Source: an uncultured Roseicyclus sp.
Lineage (GTDB): Bacteria; Pseudomonadota; Alphaproteobacteria; Rhodobacterales; Rhodobacteraceae
Reading direction: 5' to 3'
Assembly: GCF_937892565.1 (NCBI RefSeq)
Contig: NZ_CALAHQ010000023.1
Coordinates: forward strand, 1 to 64,000
DNA: 64,000 bases
Below are positions 17,447 through 25,421 of the stretch, in pieces. Each line of letters starts with the position of its first letter. Position 1 is the stretch's first letter. Position numbers and translations under genes: made by a program. The notes beneath the pieces were generated by a model. It ran no database searches and was not told where the DNA came from. It saw nothing but the letters and a program-made list of their open reading frames with translations.

Positions 17447-19251
17447 GGGCTCGTCCCCACGATCAGATCGGTCAGTTGAAAGCGGGTCACATCCACCAGC
17501 CCCAGATCAGAGATCCGCAAGGCAGGGATCACGACAAGCGCCAGAAGCGAATGCTGCATATAGGCGTTGTTGAGCCTGCATCCGCAGGCCGCCATCGCCT
17601 CGACCATGGCTTGCGCGCGGGCCGCGACCCGGGCGGCCGGGCTGTCCGACATCAGCCCCGCGATGGGCAATTCGACCAGCGCGATTTCGACCCCGTCTTT
17701 CCAGATGGTCACCCCGCCGCCCACCTCGGCCAAGCGGTTGGCGGCCTGCGCCATCATCGCGCGATCGGTGCCCACCACGATCATGTGGTGGCTGTCATGC
17801 GCCACGGTCGAGGCCATGGCCATCGGCACGTCATAGCCAAAGCCCGACACGAAACCATTCACCACCTGCCCCGTGCCGCGATGGCGTTCGACCAGCGCGA
17901 TATGGGCCACCGGGCCTTGTGCCTCGATCACGCCCGCCACCACGGCAAGCGTGGCCTCCAGCGCCTGGGTCGGGGCCTGATTTTCGACCACGCCGATCAC
18001 GCGAACGCGGGCCTGCGTCGCGCCCTGCGGCGCGGCCACCGCGAAATCCGGCGCCGCCAGCACCCGGCCCAGATGCACCGTGCCGCGCGCATCGGCGGGC
18101 CAATCGAGATGCGGACAGTCCACCAGACATTGGCCGTTTTCGGCAACCCGGCGGCCACGGGCAAAGACCGTTTCGATGGGCAGGGTCGCCAGATCCGAGG
18201 TGACGATCATGTCGGCCCGGCGGCCCGGTGCGATCTGGCCAATTTCGCGGTCCAGCCCGAAATGGGTGGCGGTGTTGATCGTGGCCATCTGCAAGGCCAC
18301 CAGCGGATCGCAACCACAGGCGATGGCGTGGCGCAGCGCGCGGTTCATGTGGCCCTCATGGACCAGCGTGCCGGAATGGCAATCATCGGTGCACAAGATC
18401 ATGTTGCGCGGATCAAGCCCGCGCTCGGTGATGGCGGTGATCTGGGCCTCGATATCGAACCAGGCCGACCCCAGCCGGATCATCGCGCGCATCCCCTGAC
18501 GCATGCGGGCCATGGCATCGGCTTCGGACGTGCCTTCGTGATCATCGGCCGGGCCGCCCGCGGCATAGGCGTGAAACGCCCGCCCCAGATCGGGCGAGGC
18601 ATAATGCCCGCCCACGGTCTTGCCCGCCTTTTGGGTTTCGGCGATTTCGGCCAGCATCTGCTGGCTGCCCGCCACCACACCGGGGAAATTCATCATTTCG
18701 CCCAAGCCCACGATGCCGGGCCAGCGCATCGCCTGGGCCACATCCTCGGGGCCGATTTCATAGCCCGTCGTCTCCAGCCCCGGGGCCGAAGGCGCACAGC
18801 TTGGCATCTGGGTCCAGATATTCACGGGCTGCATCAGCGCCTCGTCATGCATCAGCCGCACACCGCGCAGACCAAGCACATTGGCGATCTCATGGGGGTC
18901 GGTGAACATCGATGTCGTGCCATGCGGGATCACGGCACGGGCGAATTCGGCGGGTGTCAGCATGCCCGATTCGATGTGCATGTGCCCATCGCACAGCCCG
19001 GGGATCAGGTAGCGCCCCTCCAGATCGACCACTTCGGTCCGGGGACCGATGCAATGGCGCGCATCAGGCCCGACATAGGCAAAACGGCCATGGCGGGTGG
19101 CGATCTGCCAGCCCTCCATCACTTCGCGGGTTTGGACCAGAACGACACGCGCATTGGTCAAGACAAGATCGGCGGGCGCACGCCCTGCGGCGGTGGCGAC
19201 CAGATCCGAGGCGACATCAGACCATGCGGGAAAGGAAATGGATGGGTTCAT
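17443..19251 (-). CDS. ade: adenine deaminase
   Basis: 602 residues. Amidohydrolase converting adenine to hypoxanthine and ammonia. Metal-binding PGLCDGHMHIES (H90, H92) starts the barrel; FTDPHEIANVLG and ILCTDDCHSG are further family signatures; the C-terminal domain (about 430-600) is the adenine-deaminase-specific extension. E. coli Ade is 588 residues. ATG 19251 is chosen; an upstream ATG at 19320 adds a region without coding character. It precedes and overlaps amn. Confidence 0.93.
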   Translation of the reverse strand: MNPSISFPAWSDVASDLVATAAGRAPADLVLTNARVVLVQTREVMEGWQIATRHGRFAYVGPDARHCIGPRTEVVDLEGRYLIPGLCDGHMHIESGMLTPAEFARAVIPHGTTSMFTDPHEIANVLGLRGVRLMHDEALMQPVNIWTQMPSCAPSAPGLETTGYEIGPEDVAQAMRWPGIVGLGEMMNFPGVVAGSQQMLAEIAETQKAGKTVGGHYASPDLGRAFHAYAAGGPADDHEGTSEADAMARMRQGMRAMIRLGSAWFDIEAQITAITERGLDPRNMILCTDDCHSGTLVHEGHMNRALRHAIACGCDPLVALQMATINTATHFGLDREIGQIAPGRRADMIVTSDLATLPIETVFARGRRVAENGQCLVDCPHLDWPADARGTVHLGRVLAAPDFAVAAPQGATQARVRVIGVVENQAPTQALEATLAVVAGVIEAQGPVAHIALVERHRGTGQVVNGFVSGFGYDVPMAMASTVAHDSHHMIVVGTDRAMMAQAANRLAEVGGGVTIWKDGVEIALVELPIAGLMSDSPAARVAARAQAMVEAMAACGCRLNNAYMQHSLLALVVIPALRISDLGLVDVTRFQLTDLIVGTSP

Positions 19252-19322
19252 GCCCCAATCTTGCCGATCCCCGTCAAGCTGGCAAGTGACGGTTGAACGA
19301 CAGGGGCCCGGCGATGGCACGT

Positions 19323-19637
19323 CTAAAGCAGGTCTTCCTCGACATCGGTGATATCGATCCCCATCGCCTCGGCGCCGGCTTCCAGATGATCGGCGAAATG
19401 CGGGCTGCCCAACAGGTAATCGGCGGTGGGTGTCGTGGCCTCGGCAAAGGCGGTTTCGACGGCCTCGGCCCAGTCATCGACCTCGAAGCTGCCGCGCCCG
19501 ATCCAGTAGAGCGCCGTCAGTTCGGCGCGCTCATCCTCGGGCATGGCATCGATGAAGCCGCGCAGCTCGCCCTCGGCGCGGTCAAGTTCGTGGCCCATCA
19601 AGATGACCTGCGCCACCTGTTGCGGTGAAAGTTCCAT
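19323..19637 (-). CDS. DUF3775 domain protein
   Basis: 104 residues, acidic, with the DUF3775 pattern: an N-terminal helix ending in LMGHELD, then ELTALYWIGRGSFEVDDW and a C-terminal TADYLLGSPHFADHLEAG. No function is established for this family. Cytoplasmic and without TM segments. It sits alone between ade and the SDR gene; the ATG is preceded by GGAGGG. Confidence 0.75.
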   Translation of the reverse strand: MELSPQQVAQVILMGHELDRAEGELRGFIDAMPEDERAELTALYWIGRGSFEVDDWAEAVETAFAEATTPTADYLLGSPHFADHLEAGAEAMGIDITDVEEDLL

Positions 19638-19725
19638 CGCTTGCCCTCCTGTTCATGGTGCGACCCGATGGGGTCATTGCGCATGGTGGGGCAGATGCGT
19701 CCTTGATCTGGCGCAAGGGCCGGGG

Positions 19726-20460
19726 TCAGAAGAACAGGCGGCGATAGAGCCTGTGGGGCAAAAGCGCGCTCAGGCGGAACACAAGGCTGAAAACCGTGGG
19801 GAAACTTCGGGCAAAGCCGCCCCGGCGCATATGGTCGAAAAAGATCTCGGCGGCAGGGTCGGGATCCATGATGAAGGGCATGGTGAAATCATTCTTGTCG
19901 GTCAGCCGCGTGCGGATGAAGCCCGGGTTGATCAGTTGCACGCTCACGCCCGTATCCTTGAGATCGCCATCAAGCGATTCCGCCAGCGAATAAAGCCCCG
20001 CCTTTGACGCCGCATAGCCGATGGCGCCGGGCAGCCCGCGAAACCCCGACAGGCTGCCGGTCAGCACGATATGGCCCGTATCGCGTGCCACGAAATCGGG
20101 CACGACATGGGCCAGCACCCGCGCGGCCCCGGTCAGGTTGATGTCGAACATCGCCTCGACCTCGGGCCCGTTCCACGCCTTGGCCGATTGTGGCCAATAG
20201 ACACCCGCCAGAAAGATCATGCCGTCGATCCGGCCCAACTGGCCCCAGGCCTGCGCCACGCTGTCACGATCGGCAATGTCCATCGGCACGACCTGCACCG
20301 GCCCCGGCAGATCGGCCGCCAGCGCCGCCAGCCGTTCGGCAGAGCGCGCCGAGACGATCAACTCGGCGCCCGCGCCGCTCATCTTCAGCGCCAGCGCACG
20401 GCCCAACCCCTCGGAGGCGCCGACCAGCCAATACCGTTTGCCTTTGAAATCCCGCATCAC
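19726..20460 (-). CDS. short-chain dehydrogenase/reductase
   Basis: 244 residues. Rossmann cofactor motif GASEGLGRA at 14-22 (the classical TGxxxGxG), a DIAD segment near 61, a serine in LTGSLSG (136/138) and the catalytic pair Y149-x3-K153 (YAASK). The extended C-terminus ends in a hydrophobic, Arg-rich tail (LLPHRLYRRLFF) that may touch the membrane. Last gene of the operon divergent from rpoE. Similar SDRs sit in the RpoE-controlled operon of Rhodobacter sphaeroides; the substrate is unknown. Confidence 0.85.
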   Translation of the reverse strand: MMRDFKGKRYWLVGASEGLGRALALKMSGAGAELIVSARSAERLAALAADLPGPVQVVPMDIADRDSVAQAWGQLGRIDGMIFLAGVYWPQSAKAWNGPEVEAMFDINLTGAARVLAHVVPDFVARDTGHIVLTGSLSGFRGLPGAIGYAASKAGLYSLAESLDGDLKDTGVSVQLINPGFIRTRLTDKNDFTMPFIMDPDPAAEIFFDHMRRGGFARSFPTVFSLVFRLSALLPHRLYRRLFF

Positions 20461-20469
20461 ACCACCCCG

Positions 20470-21708
20470 TCAGATCGGATTGGCCGCGCCTTGCGGCAGC
20501 GGCGTTGTCGCCAGAACCGCCATCGCGCCCAGCTTCAGCACGCACGGCACCAGCGCATAGAGATAGGTCAGCAAATCAAGCGCGCCCTCAGGGCTTTGAC
20601 CGCCAGACTGGAACCCCGCCGCATCCAGCGCCGGCAACAGCACCACGGCCGCGAATGCCAGCGTCAGCTTGGACACAAAGGCCCAAAGGCCAAAACCCGC
20701 CGCAGCCTGAGGCGCGATCTGCTCCATGCGGCGCGCAAAAAGCGCCGGCAACAGCGCGAAATCCGCGCCAAGCGCCGCCCCAGATGCCAGACAGATCAAC
20801 GCAAACGCCACCGTATCGCCCGGCCCAAGGAGGAGCACCACTGAAAAAGCGGCAATCGCCAGCGCCATGGCCGACAAAAGCATCGCACGCGCCCCGAATC
20901 GCGCCGCCGCCCGCGTCCAGATCGGCGCGCTGAGCGCTGCGGCCAGAAAGAACAACAGCAACAGCGGCCCCTCCCACCCCGGGGCTTCCAGCACGCTTTC
21001 GACGTAGAACAAGAACAGCGTCGATGACACGGCCACGGGGGCCGCATTCATCAGCGCCACCACCAAAAGCCGCCGCGCGACCGGGTCTGACAGCACCGCA
21101 CGAAACCCGCTGTCGCCGGGCAGGACCGTGCCCGCCCAATCCGACCGCATCAGCCACAGCGCCAAAAGACACAAGAGCCCAAACCCCAGCGCGAAATTGC
21201 CATAGGCGTTCCCCGTGGCATCCAGCACCGTTGGGGCCACGGCGGCCACACAGACCCCCAAAAGCGCGCCCGTTTCCCGCCACGCGGCCAGCCGCAGATA
21301 GCCTTGCGGCCCAAGCTGCGGGGCGGCGGCAACGCCTTGGGCGTACATGCAGATCGTCAGAAAGGAAAAGGCCGAAAACAACCCCGTCATCATCAAGGCG
21401 AACCACCAGATCGGGGCGATGGGCGGGGTGATGGCGAAAAGCCCAAACATCGATCCTGCCAAGACCGCAACACCGGCCATCACCGCCGCCCCGCGCCGGG
21501 CGCGCAACCGTTGGGCCAACCACCCCAAGGCCGGATCCTGGACCACGTCAAACAGGCGCAAGGCGAACAAGACCCCCGCCAGCGCGGTCAGGCCGACGCC
21601 GAATTCATCGACATAGACCTTGGGCGCGTGGATATAGATGGGCAAGCCAGCAGCCGCCAGCATCGCGGCAAAAACCGCATAGCCCATGCGCGAGGGGAGG
21701 CGGGCCAT
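20470..21708 (-). CDS. MFS transporter, GPH (glycoside-pentoside-hexuronide)-like
   Basis: 412 residues, twelve TM segments. The N-terminus (GYAVFAAMLAAAGLPIYIHAPK) and the RLFDVVQDPALGWLAQR loop (the GPH-type D-x-x-x-D-P motif) mark the melibiose-carrier-like branch. ATG 21708 lies one base from the end of the DUF1365 gene. In the context of FAD oxidoreductase, DUF1365 and SDR genes it is more likely to move a lipid or modified fatty-acid product than a sugar. That is inference from context, not sequence. Confidence 0.82.
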   Translation of the reverse strand: MARLPSRMGYAVFAAMLAAAGLPIYIHAPKVYVDEFGVGLTALAGVLFALRLFDVVQDPALGWLAQRLRARRGAAVMAGVAVLAGSMFGLFAITPPIAPIWWFALMMTGLFSAFSFLTICMYAQGVAAAPQLGPQGYLRLAAWRETGALLGVCVAAVAPTVLDATGNAYGNFALGFGLLCLLALWLMRSDWAGTVLPGDSGFRAVLSDPVARRLLVVALMNAAPVAVSSTLFLFYVESVLEAPGWEGPLLLLFFLAAALSAPIWTRAAARFGARAMLLSAMALAIAAFSVVLLLGPGDTVAFALICLASGAALGADFALLPALFARRMEQIAPQAAAGFGLWAFVSKLTLAFAAVVLLPALDAAGFQSGGQSPEGALDLLTYLYALVPCVLKLGAMAVLATTPLPQGAANPI

Positions 21709-21709
21709 C

Positions 21710-22471
21710 TCAGGAAACGTCTTGCTCCGGCGGGGTGGGGCGCACGCGGTAGGGTGCACCCTTCCACCAGAGCTTGAGGGCTTGCCAATGGATCAGCGCC
21801 AGAACCCGGCGCGCACCCAAGGGGCGGCGCAGCACGGATCGCAAGATCGCCCAACTGGTCAGGGGCGCGCGCTTGCCCGTGAGCGTCGCCAAAAGACCCT
21901 CGCCGTCGGTGGCATAGTCGATCCAGACACCGATCCGGTCGGCGCGGATGTCGAAGCGAAAGCTGTAGCCGCCGTCGATGGGCTGAAAGGGCGAGACGTG
22001 AAAGATCTTTTGCGCGCGCAGCACATCGGCCCGGTCGATGGGGCGCTGATCGGGATGGGCGCACAGATAGCTGTGCCGGTCACCAAAGGTGTTCGACACC
22101 TCGGCGATCACGGCGCGCAATCGGGTCTCGCGGTCATGCGCCAGCCAGAACGAGACGGGATTGAAGACATGGCCCAGCATGCGCGGCTGGGCCAGAAGCT
22201 GAAGGGTTCCATCGGTCACGGCGTCCAAGCCATGGGTGGCCAGAACCGCGCGCGCCCACGCGGCGCCACGGCCCTGCTTGGGCGGGCCGCCATGGTCGCT
22301 GTCTTGCAGCGATGTGAGCGCGCCGCGATTGCGCGCAAAGAGCCAGGGCGCGCGCGGACGGGGATCTTCGGCATCGAGCAGCACATAATCGATGGAATAG
22401 GTAAAGGCATTGGTCACAGCCCCGCGCCGCCCGTGAAAGGTCGATCCCGAGATGTGATCCACCCGGCTCAT
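21710..22471 (-). CDS. DUF1365 domain protein
   Basis: 253 residues. The family is recognised by FTYSIDYVLLD near the start, HVFNPVSFWLAHD, VIAEVSNTFGDRHSYL and the C-terminal LIHWQALKLWWKG. DUF1365 genes are almost always found beside an amine-oxidase-like flavoprotein, as here, and often beside a cyclopropane-fatty-acyl-phospholipid synthase-like methyltransferase. The methyltransferase is not in this operon. The ATG overlaps the upstream stop (22468-22471). Biochemical activity is unproven; a lipid-modification role is the usual suggestion. Confidence 0.85.
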   Translation of the reverse strand: MSRVDHISGSTFHGRRGAVTNAFTYSIDYVLLDAEDPRPRAPWLFARNRGALTSLQDSDHGGPPKQGRGAAWARAVLATHGLDAVTDGTLQLLAQPRMLGHVFNPVSFWLAHDRETRLRAVIAEVSNTFGDRHSYLCAHPDQRPIDRADVLRAQKIFHVSPFQPIDGGYSFRFDIRADRIGVWIDYATDGEGLLATLTGKRAPLTSWAILRSVLRRPLGARRVLALIHWQALKLWWKGAPYRVRPTPPEQDVS

Positions 22472-23760
22472 GCCGCCTGCCGTGCCCCGTCGCGCAGCGC
22501 GATCGCCTCGACCACGTCGAGCGCACTGGCATAGCCATCTTCGTGAAACCCGTTCTTCATCCACGCGCCGCAGAACCATGTGTTGTTCCGACCATTCATC
22601 GCCCGCACCGCACCCTGAGCGGCAAGCGCTGCCAGATCATAGACCGGGTGGCGGAACTCGGCCGTGTCATAGATCAAGGCGTCATCGATCGGCGCGCGGC
22701 TGTTGAGCGTGACAAACAAGGGGTCGCTTTCGGGGATCGGCTGCAGGCAGTTCATCCAGTAGGTCAGATCGATCGGCCCGCCCTGATGGCCGGGCCGTTC
22801 GGTGTAATTCCAAGACGACCACGTCACGCGCCGCTGTGGCATCGCACGCGTGTCGGCATGCAGAACGGCGGTGTTGGATTGGTAGCGCACGGCCCCCAGC
22901 GCCGCCGTTTCGGTTGGGCTGGGATCGGCCAGCATCGCCAGTGTGTCATCGGAATGGGTGGCAAAGACCACGTCGTCAAACACATCCCAATGGCCTTCGC
23001 ACAAGATCTCGGCCCCCCGCGCGCTGCGCTTGACGGTCTTGATGGGGGTGGCCATGCGAATATCGACCCGCTTGAGCAAAAGCGCCTGTTCCAACCGGGT
23101 AACGTATTCGATCGATCCGCCCTGAACCGTCCACCATTGATGCTGGCCCGTGGTCTGCATCAGGTGATGGTTGCGGAAGAATCGCACCAGGGCCTGGGCC
23201 GGGAAATCCATGATCTCCTCCTTGGGCGTGGACCAGATCGCACCGGAAATCGGGGTCAGGTAATAGTCGCGGAACCAGCGGCCCATCTGCATCTGGTCCA
23301 TCAATTCGCCCAGCGTGAGGGTGGCATCGGTCGCGACCTTTTCGGCCGCCGCATTGAAGCGCAACAGATCGCGCACCATGCGCAGGAAGCCGGGGTTGGC
23401 CAGATTGCGTTTCTGGGCAAACAGCGCATTGAGGCTGCGCAGACCATACTCGATGCGCCCCCCCCCGATCGAGGCGGCAAAGCTCATGTCAGATTTTGCC
23501 ACCGGAACATCGAGTTGTGCGAACAATTTCGTCAGATTGGGATAGTTTGCATAGTTGAACACGATAAAGCCGGTGTCGACGGGCTGATCGCCATGCTTGC
23601 CCGCCACGATGGTGCGCGCATGTCCACCCAGCCGCGGCTGGGCCTCGAACAAGGTGACGTTATGGGCATCTGCCAGATGATAGGCAGCGCCCATCCCCGA
23701 AATCCCCGCGCCGATCACGGCAATACGTTTCGGCGCGGCGGCCGGGTGTTCGAATGGCAT
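22468..23760 (-). CDS. FAD-dependent oxidoreductase, amine-oxidase-like
   Basis: 430 residues. FAD-binding GAGISGMGAA at 17-26, followed by an acidic ribose-binding end (TLFEA) and GGHARTI. The C-terminal FAD-contact motif is in FCGAWMKNGFHEDGYASA. Members pair with DUF1365 proteins and are thought to act on membrane lipid acyl chains. ATG 23760 is chosen because AGGGGA lies 9 bases upstream and because it begins just downstream of an RpoE-type promoter. First gene of a four-gene operon (FAD, DUF1365, MFS, SDR). Confidence 0.88.
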   Translation of the reverse strand: MPFEHPAAAPKRIAVIGAGISGMGAAYHLADAHNVTLFEAQPRLGGHARTIVAGKHGDQPVDTGFIVFNYANYPNLTKLFAQLDVPVAKSDMSFAASIGGGRIEYGLRSLNALFAQKRNLANPGFLRMVRDLLRFNAAAEKVATDATLTLGELMDQMQMGRWFRDYYLTPISGAIWSTPKEEIMDFPAQALVRFFRNHHLMQTTGQHQWWTVQGGSIEYVTRLEQALLLKRVDIRMATPIKTVKRSARGAEILCEGHWDVFDDVVFATHSDDTLAMLADPSPTETAALGAVRYQSNTAVLHADTRAMPQRRVTWSSWNYTERPGHQGGPIDLTYWMNCLQPIPESDPLFVTLNSRAPIDDALIYDTAEFRHPVYDLAALAAQGAVRAMNGRNNTWFCGAWMKNGFHEDGYASALDVVEAIALRDGARQAA

Positions 23761-23799
23761 CGGCGATGTCCCCTGATTCGTCGAGTTGCGCAGTGCAAG

Positions 23800-23828
23800 G
23801 GTTACGCGCCCCAAGCTTGCGCAGATCA
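23800..23828 (-). promoter_or_regulatory. RpoE (ECF sigma)-type promoter for the FAD/DUF1365/MFS/SDR operon
   Basis: Minus strand: -35 TGATCT (23828-23823), exactly 18 bases, then -10 TAACC (23804-23800). This matches the Rhodobacter RpoE pattern as I recall it (TGATCC, N18, TA-rich). Transcription would begin near 23793, leaving a leader of about 33 nt before the FAD oxidoreductase start. Its mirror-image partner drives rpoE. Confidence 0.72.
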
Positions 23829-23841
23829 AAGAAAATAATTG

Positions 23842-23870
23842 TGATCCGGTCTAGGGAAAACCGCGTAACT
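23842..23870 (+). promoter_or_regulatory. RpoE (ECF sigma)-type promoter for rpoE-chrR
   Basis: Plus strand: -35 TGATCC (23842-23847), exactly 18 bases, then -10 TAACT (23866-23870). An autoregulatory promoter is expected for this sigma class. The predicted start near 23877 gives a leader of about 100 nt before rpoE. Confidence 0.75.
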
Positions 23871-23977
23871 GCGATATGCTGTCGTTGAACGACCACGCTG
23901 AACAGCCAGCTGGCACCTATTGGGGGATGATACCGGTCATCCCTATCTGGTGTCAGTGAGAAAGGCGTGACCCGACC

Positions 23978-24526
23978 GTGACGGCAATGGACAAGTCAGA
24001 TGCGCACTGGGTGGCGAGTATCGCCTCTATCGCGCAACACCAAGATCAGAAGGCTTTTGCCGAGGTGTTTCGTCACTTCGCGCCAAGGGTGAAGGCATTT
24101 CTGATCAAGTCGGGGGCGGACCACGCCCTTGCGGAGGAGTGCATGCAGGACGTGATGGCCACGCTCTGGCACAAGGCGAATCTCTATGACCCGTCGCGGG
24201 CATCCGTCGCGACGTGGATCTTCACGATTGCGCGCAATCGCAAGATCGACCTGCTGCGCCGCTATGCCCGCCCGGAACCCGAGGACCTGCCTTGGGGCCC
24301 CGAGGATGCCCCCGATCAAGCCGACGCAATCGCGCTGCAGCAAGAATCCACAAAACTGGCCGAAGCGATTGGCAAGCTTCCCAAGAAACAGCGCGAATTG
24401 ATCGAACGCGCCTATTTCGGGGACCTGACCCACAGCGAAATCGCTGCGCAAACAGGATTACCCCTTGGCACGATCAAGTCTCGCATTAGGTTGGCGCTGG
24501 AAAGGTTGCGTCACGCAATGAATTAA
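23978..24526 (+). CDS. rpoE: ECF sigma factor, RpoE (singlet-oxygen response type)
   Basis: 182 residues. Region 2 (about 25-98) contains EECMQDVMATLWHKA and WIFTIARNRKIDLLRR (promoter melting and -10 recognition); region 4 (about 125-180) contains LPKKQRELIERAYFGDLTH and the helix-turn-helix TGLPLGTIKSRIR. It is followed 9 bases later by a ChrR-type anti-sigma gene, the arrangement of Rhodobacter RpoE-ChrR that responds to singlet oxygen. GTG 23978 gives MTAMDKS; ATG 23987 is an equally possible start, as the ribosome site is unclear. Confidence 0.92.
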   Translation: MTAMDKSDAHWVASIASIAQHQDQKAFAEVFRHFAPRVKAFLIKSGADHALAEECMQDVMATLWHKANLYDPSRASVATWIFTIARNRKIDLLRRYARPEPEDLPWGPEDAPDQADAIALQQESTKLAEAIGKLPKKQRELIERAYFGDLTHSEIAAQTGLPLGTIKSRIRLALERLRHAMN

Positions 24527-24535
24527 GGAGGCCGG

Positions 24536-25180
24536 ATGCCCGCCATTCGCCATCATGTTCCAGATGATATGCTGATGGGCTACGCCGCTGGCGTTCTGCC
24601 GCAAGCCTTCGATCTGGTCGTCGCAACCCATGTGTCGCTGAATGACGACGCCCGCGTCCGGCTTGCCGGATTCGAGGAGCTGGGCGGCGCCGTGCTGTCG
24701 GACCTGAAAGAGGTCGATCTGGCCCCCGATAGCCTTGAACAGACGCTTGCCAAGATTTCCCGCATGGCACCAACCGAGCGTGGCACGCGGTCAAACGGAG
24801 TGTTCCCCGCGCCCTTGCGCAAAATGATCGGCGGAGATGTGGCTGCGGTAAAGTGGAAATCCATCGCGCGCGGCACGAAACAGGCGGTCTTGTGCAGCGA
24901 CGGCGAAGCGACTGCGCGGCTGTTGTATATCCCCGCCGGTCAGGCGATGCCAGAACACAGCCATCGTGGCACCGAAATGACGCTGGTGCTTCAGGGCGGA
25001 TACAGCTCGGTCGATGGCCATTACGTGCGCGGCGATCTGGAAGTGGCTGACCAGCAAACCAACCACACCCCCATCGCCGATGATGACGGCGAGGATTGCA
25101 TCTGTCTGGTCGCCACCGACGGGCGGTTGCTGTTCAACGGTCTCTTGCCCCGGCTGGCGCAGGTCTTTTTGCGCATCTAG
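24536..25180 (+). CDS. chrR: ChrR-family anti-sigma factor with altered zinc site
   Basis: 214 residues. N-terminal anti-sigma domain (1-85) joined to a C-terminal cupin domain (about 95-200). The cupin metal ligands H141, H143, E147 and H177 are present, as are C188 and C190 (DCIC). In the anti-sigma domain, Rhodobacter ChrR binds zinc with two His and two Cys. Here H7 and H32 remain, but the two cysteine positions are N36 and A39 (SLNDDARVR instead of the S-L-C-D-E-C pattern). The bases at 24641-24643 (AAT) and 24650-24652 (GCC) confirm this. It should sequester RpoE, but may do so without zinc, or poorly. Confidence 0.92.
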   Translation: MPAIRHHVPDDMLMGYAAGVLPQAFDLVVATHVSLNDDARVRLAGFEELGGAVLSDLKEVDLAPDSLEQTLAKISRMAPTERGTRSNGVFPAPLRKMIGGDVAAVKWKSIARGTKQAVLCSDGEATARLLYIPAGQAMPEHSHRGTEMTLVLQGGYSSVDGHYVRGDLEVADQQTNHTPIADDDGEDCICLVATDGRLLFNGLLPRLAQVFLRI

Positions 25181-25208
25181 ACCCTATGCGGCGCAATCGG
25201 GGACGGTC

Positions 25209-25412
25209 ATGAGCAAGTTTGGGCCCACCCAAGGCGAATTGAAGCTGCGGCTTGCCATCAGCCTTGCGGGTCTGGCGCTGTTGATCGGTGCCTATGCCAC
25301 CAATGGCATCGGCGGCATCGCGTCTTTGGAAATCGGCATCATCGGCACGGTTTTTTTCGGCGGATCGGCGATCTGGTGCCTGCTCAGGCTGACACGCAAA
25401 CCCGGCCCCTGA
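25209..25412 (+). CDS. small two-helix membrane protein, unknown function
   Basis: 67 residues: a short polar start with GELKLR, TM helix about 14-30 (LAISLAGLALLIGAYAT), a Gly-rich turn, a second TM helix about 40-60 and a basic end RLTRKPGP. No family recognised. It begins 28 bases after chrR on the same strand, so it may be the third gene of the sigma-factor transcript. It ends 9 bases before the convergent yaaA stop. Confidence 0.65.
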   Translation: MSKFGPTQGELKLRLAISLAGLALLIGAYATNGIGGIASLEIGIIGTVFFGGSAIWCLLRLTRKPGP

Positions 25413-25421
25413 ACCGTTCGG

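Noticed and set aside
15668-17479. 603-codon plus-strand ORF opposite amn and HU
   Set aside because: Antisense to two recognised genes; no start site or family.
17476-19296. 606-codon plus-strand ORF opposite ade
   Set aside because: The minus strand encodes adenine deaminase with conserved metal ligands; the plus frame shows no family and is a codon-bias artefact.
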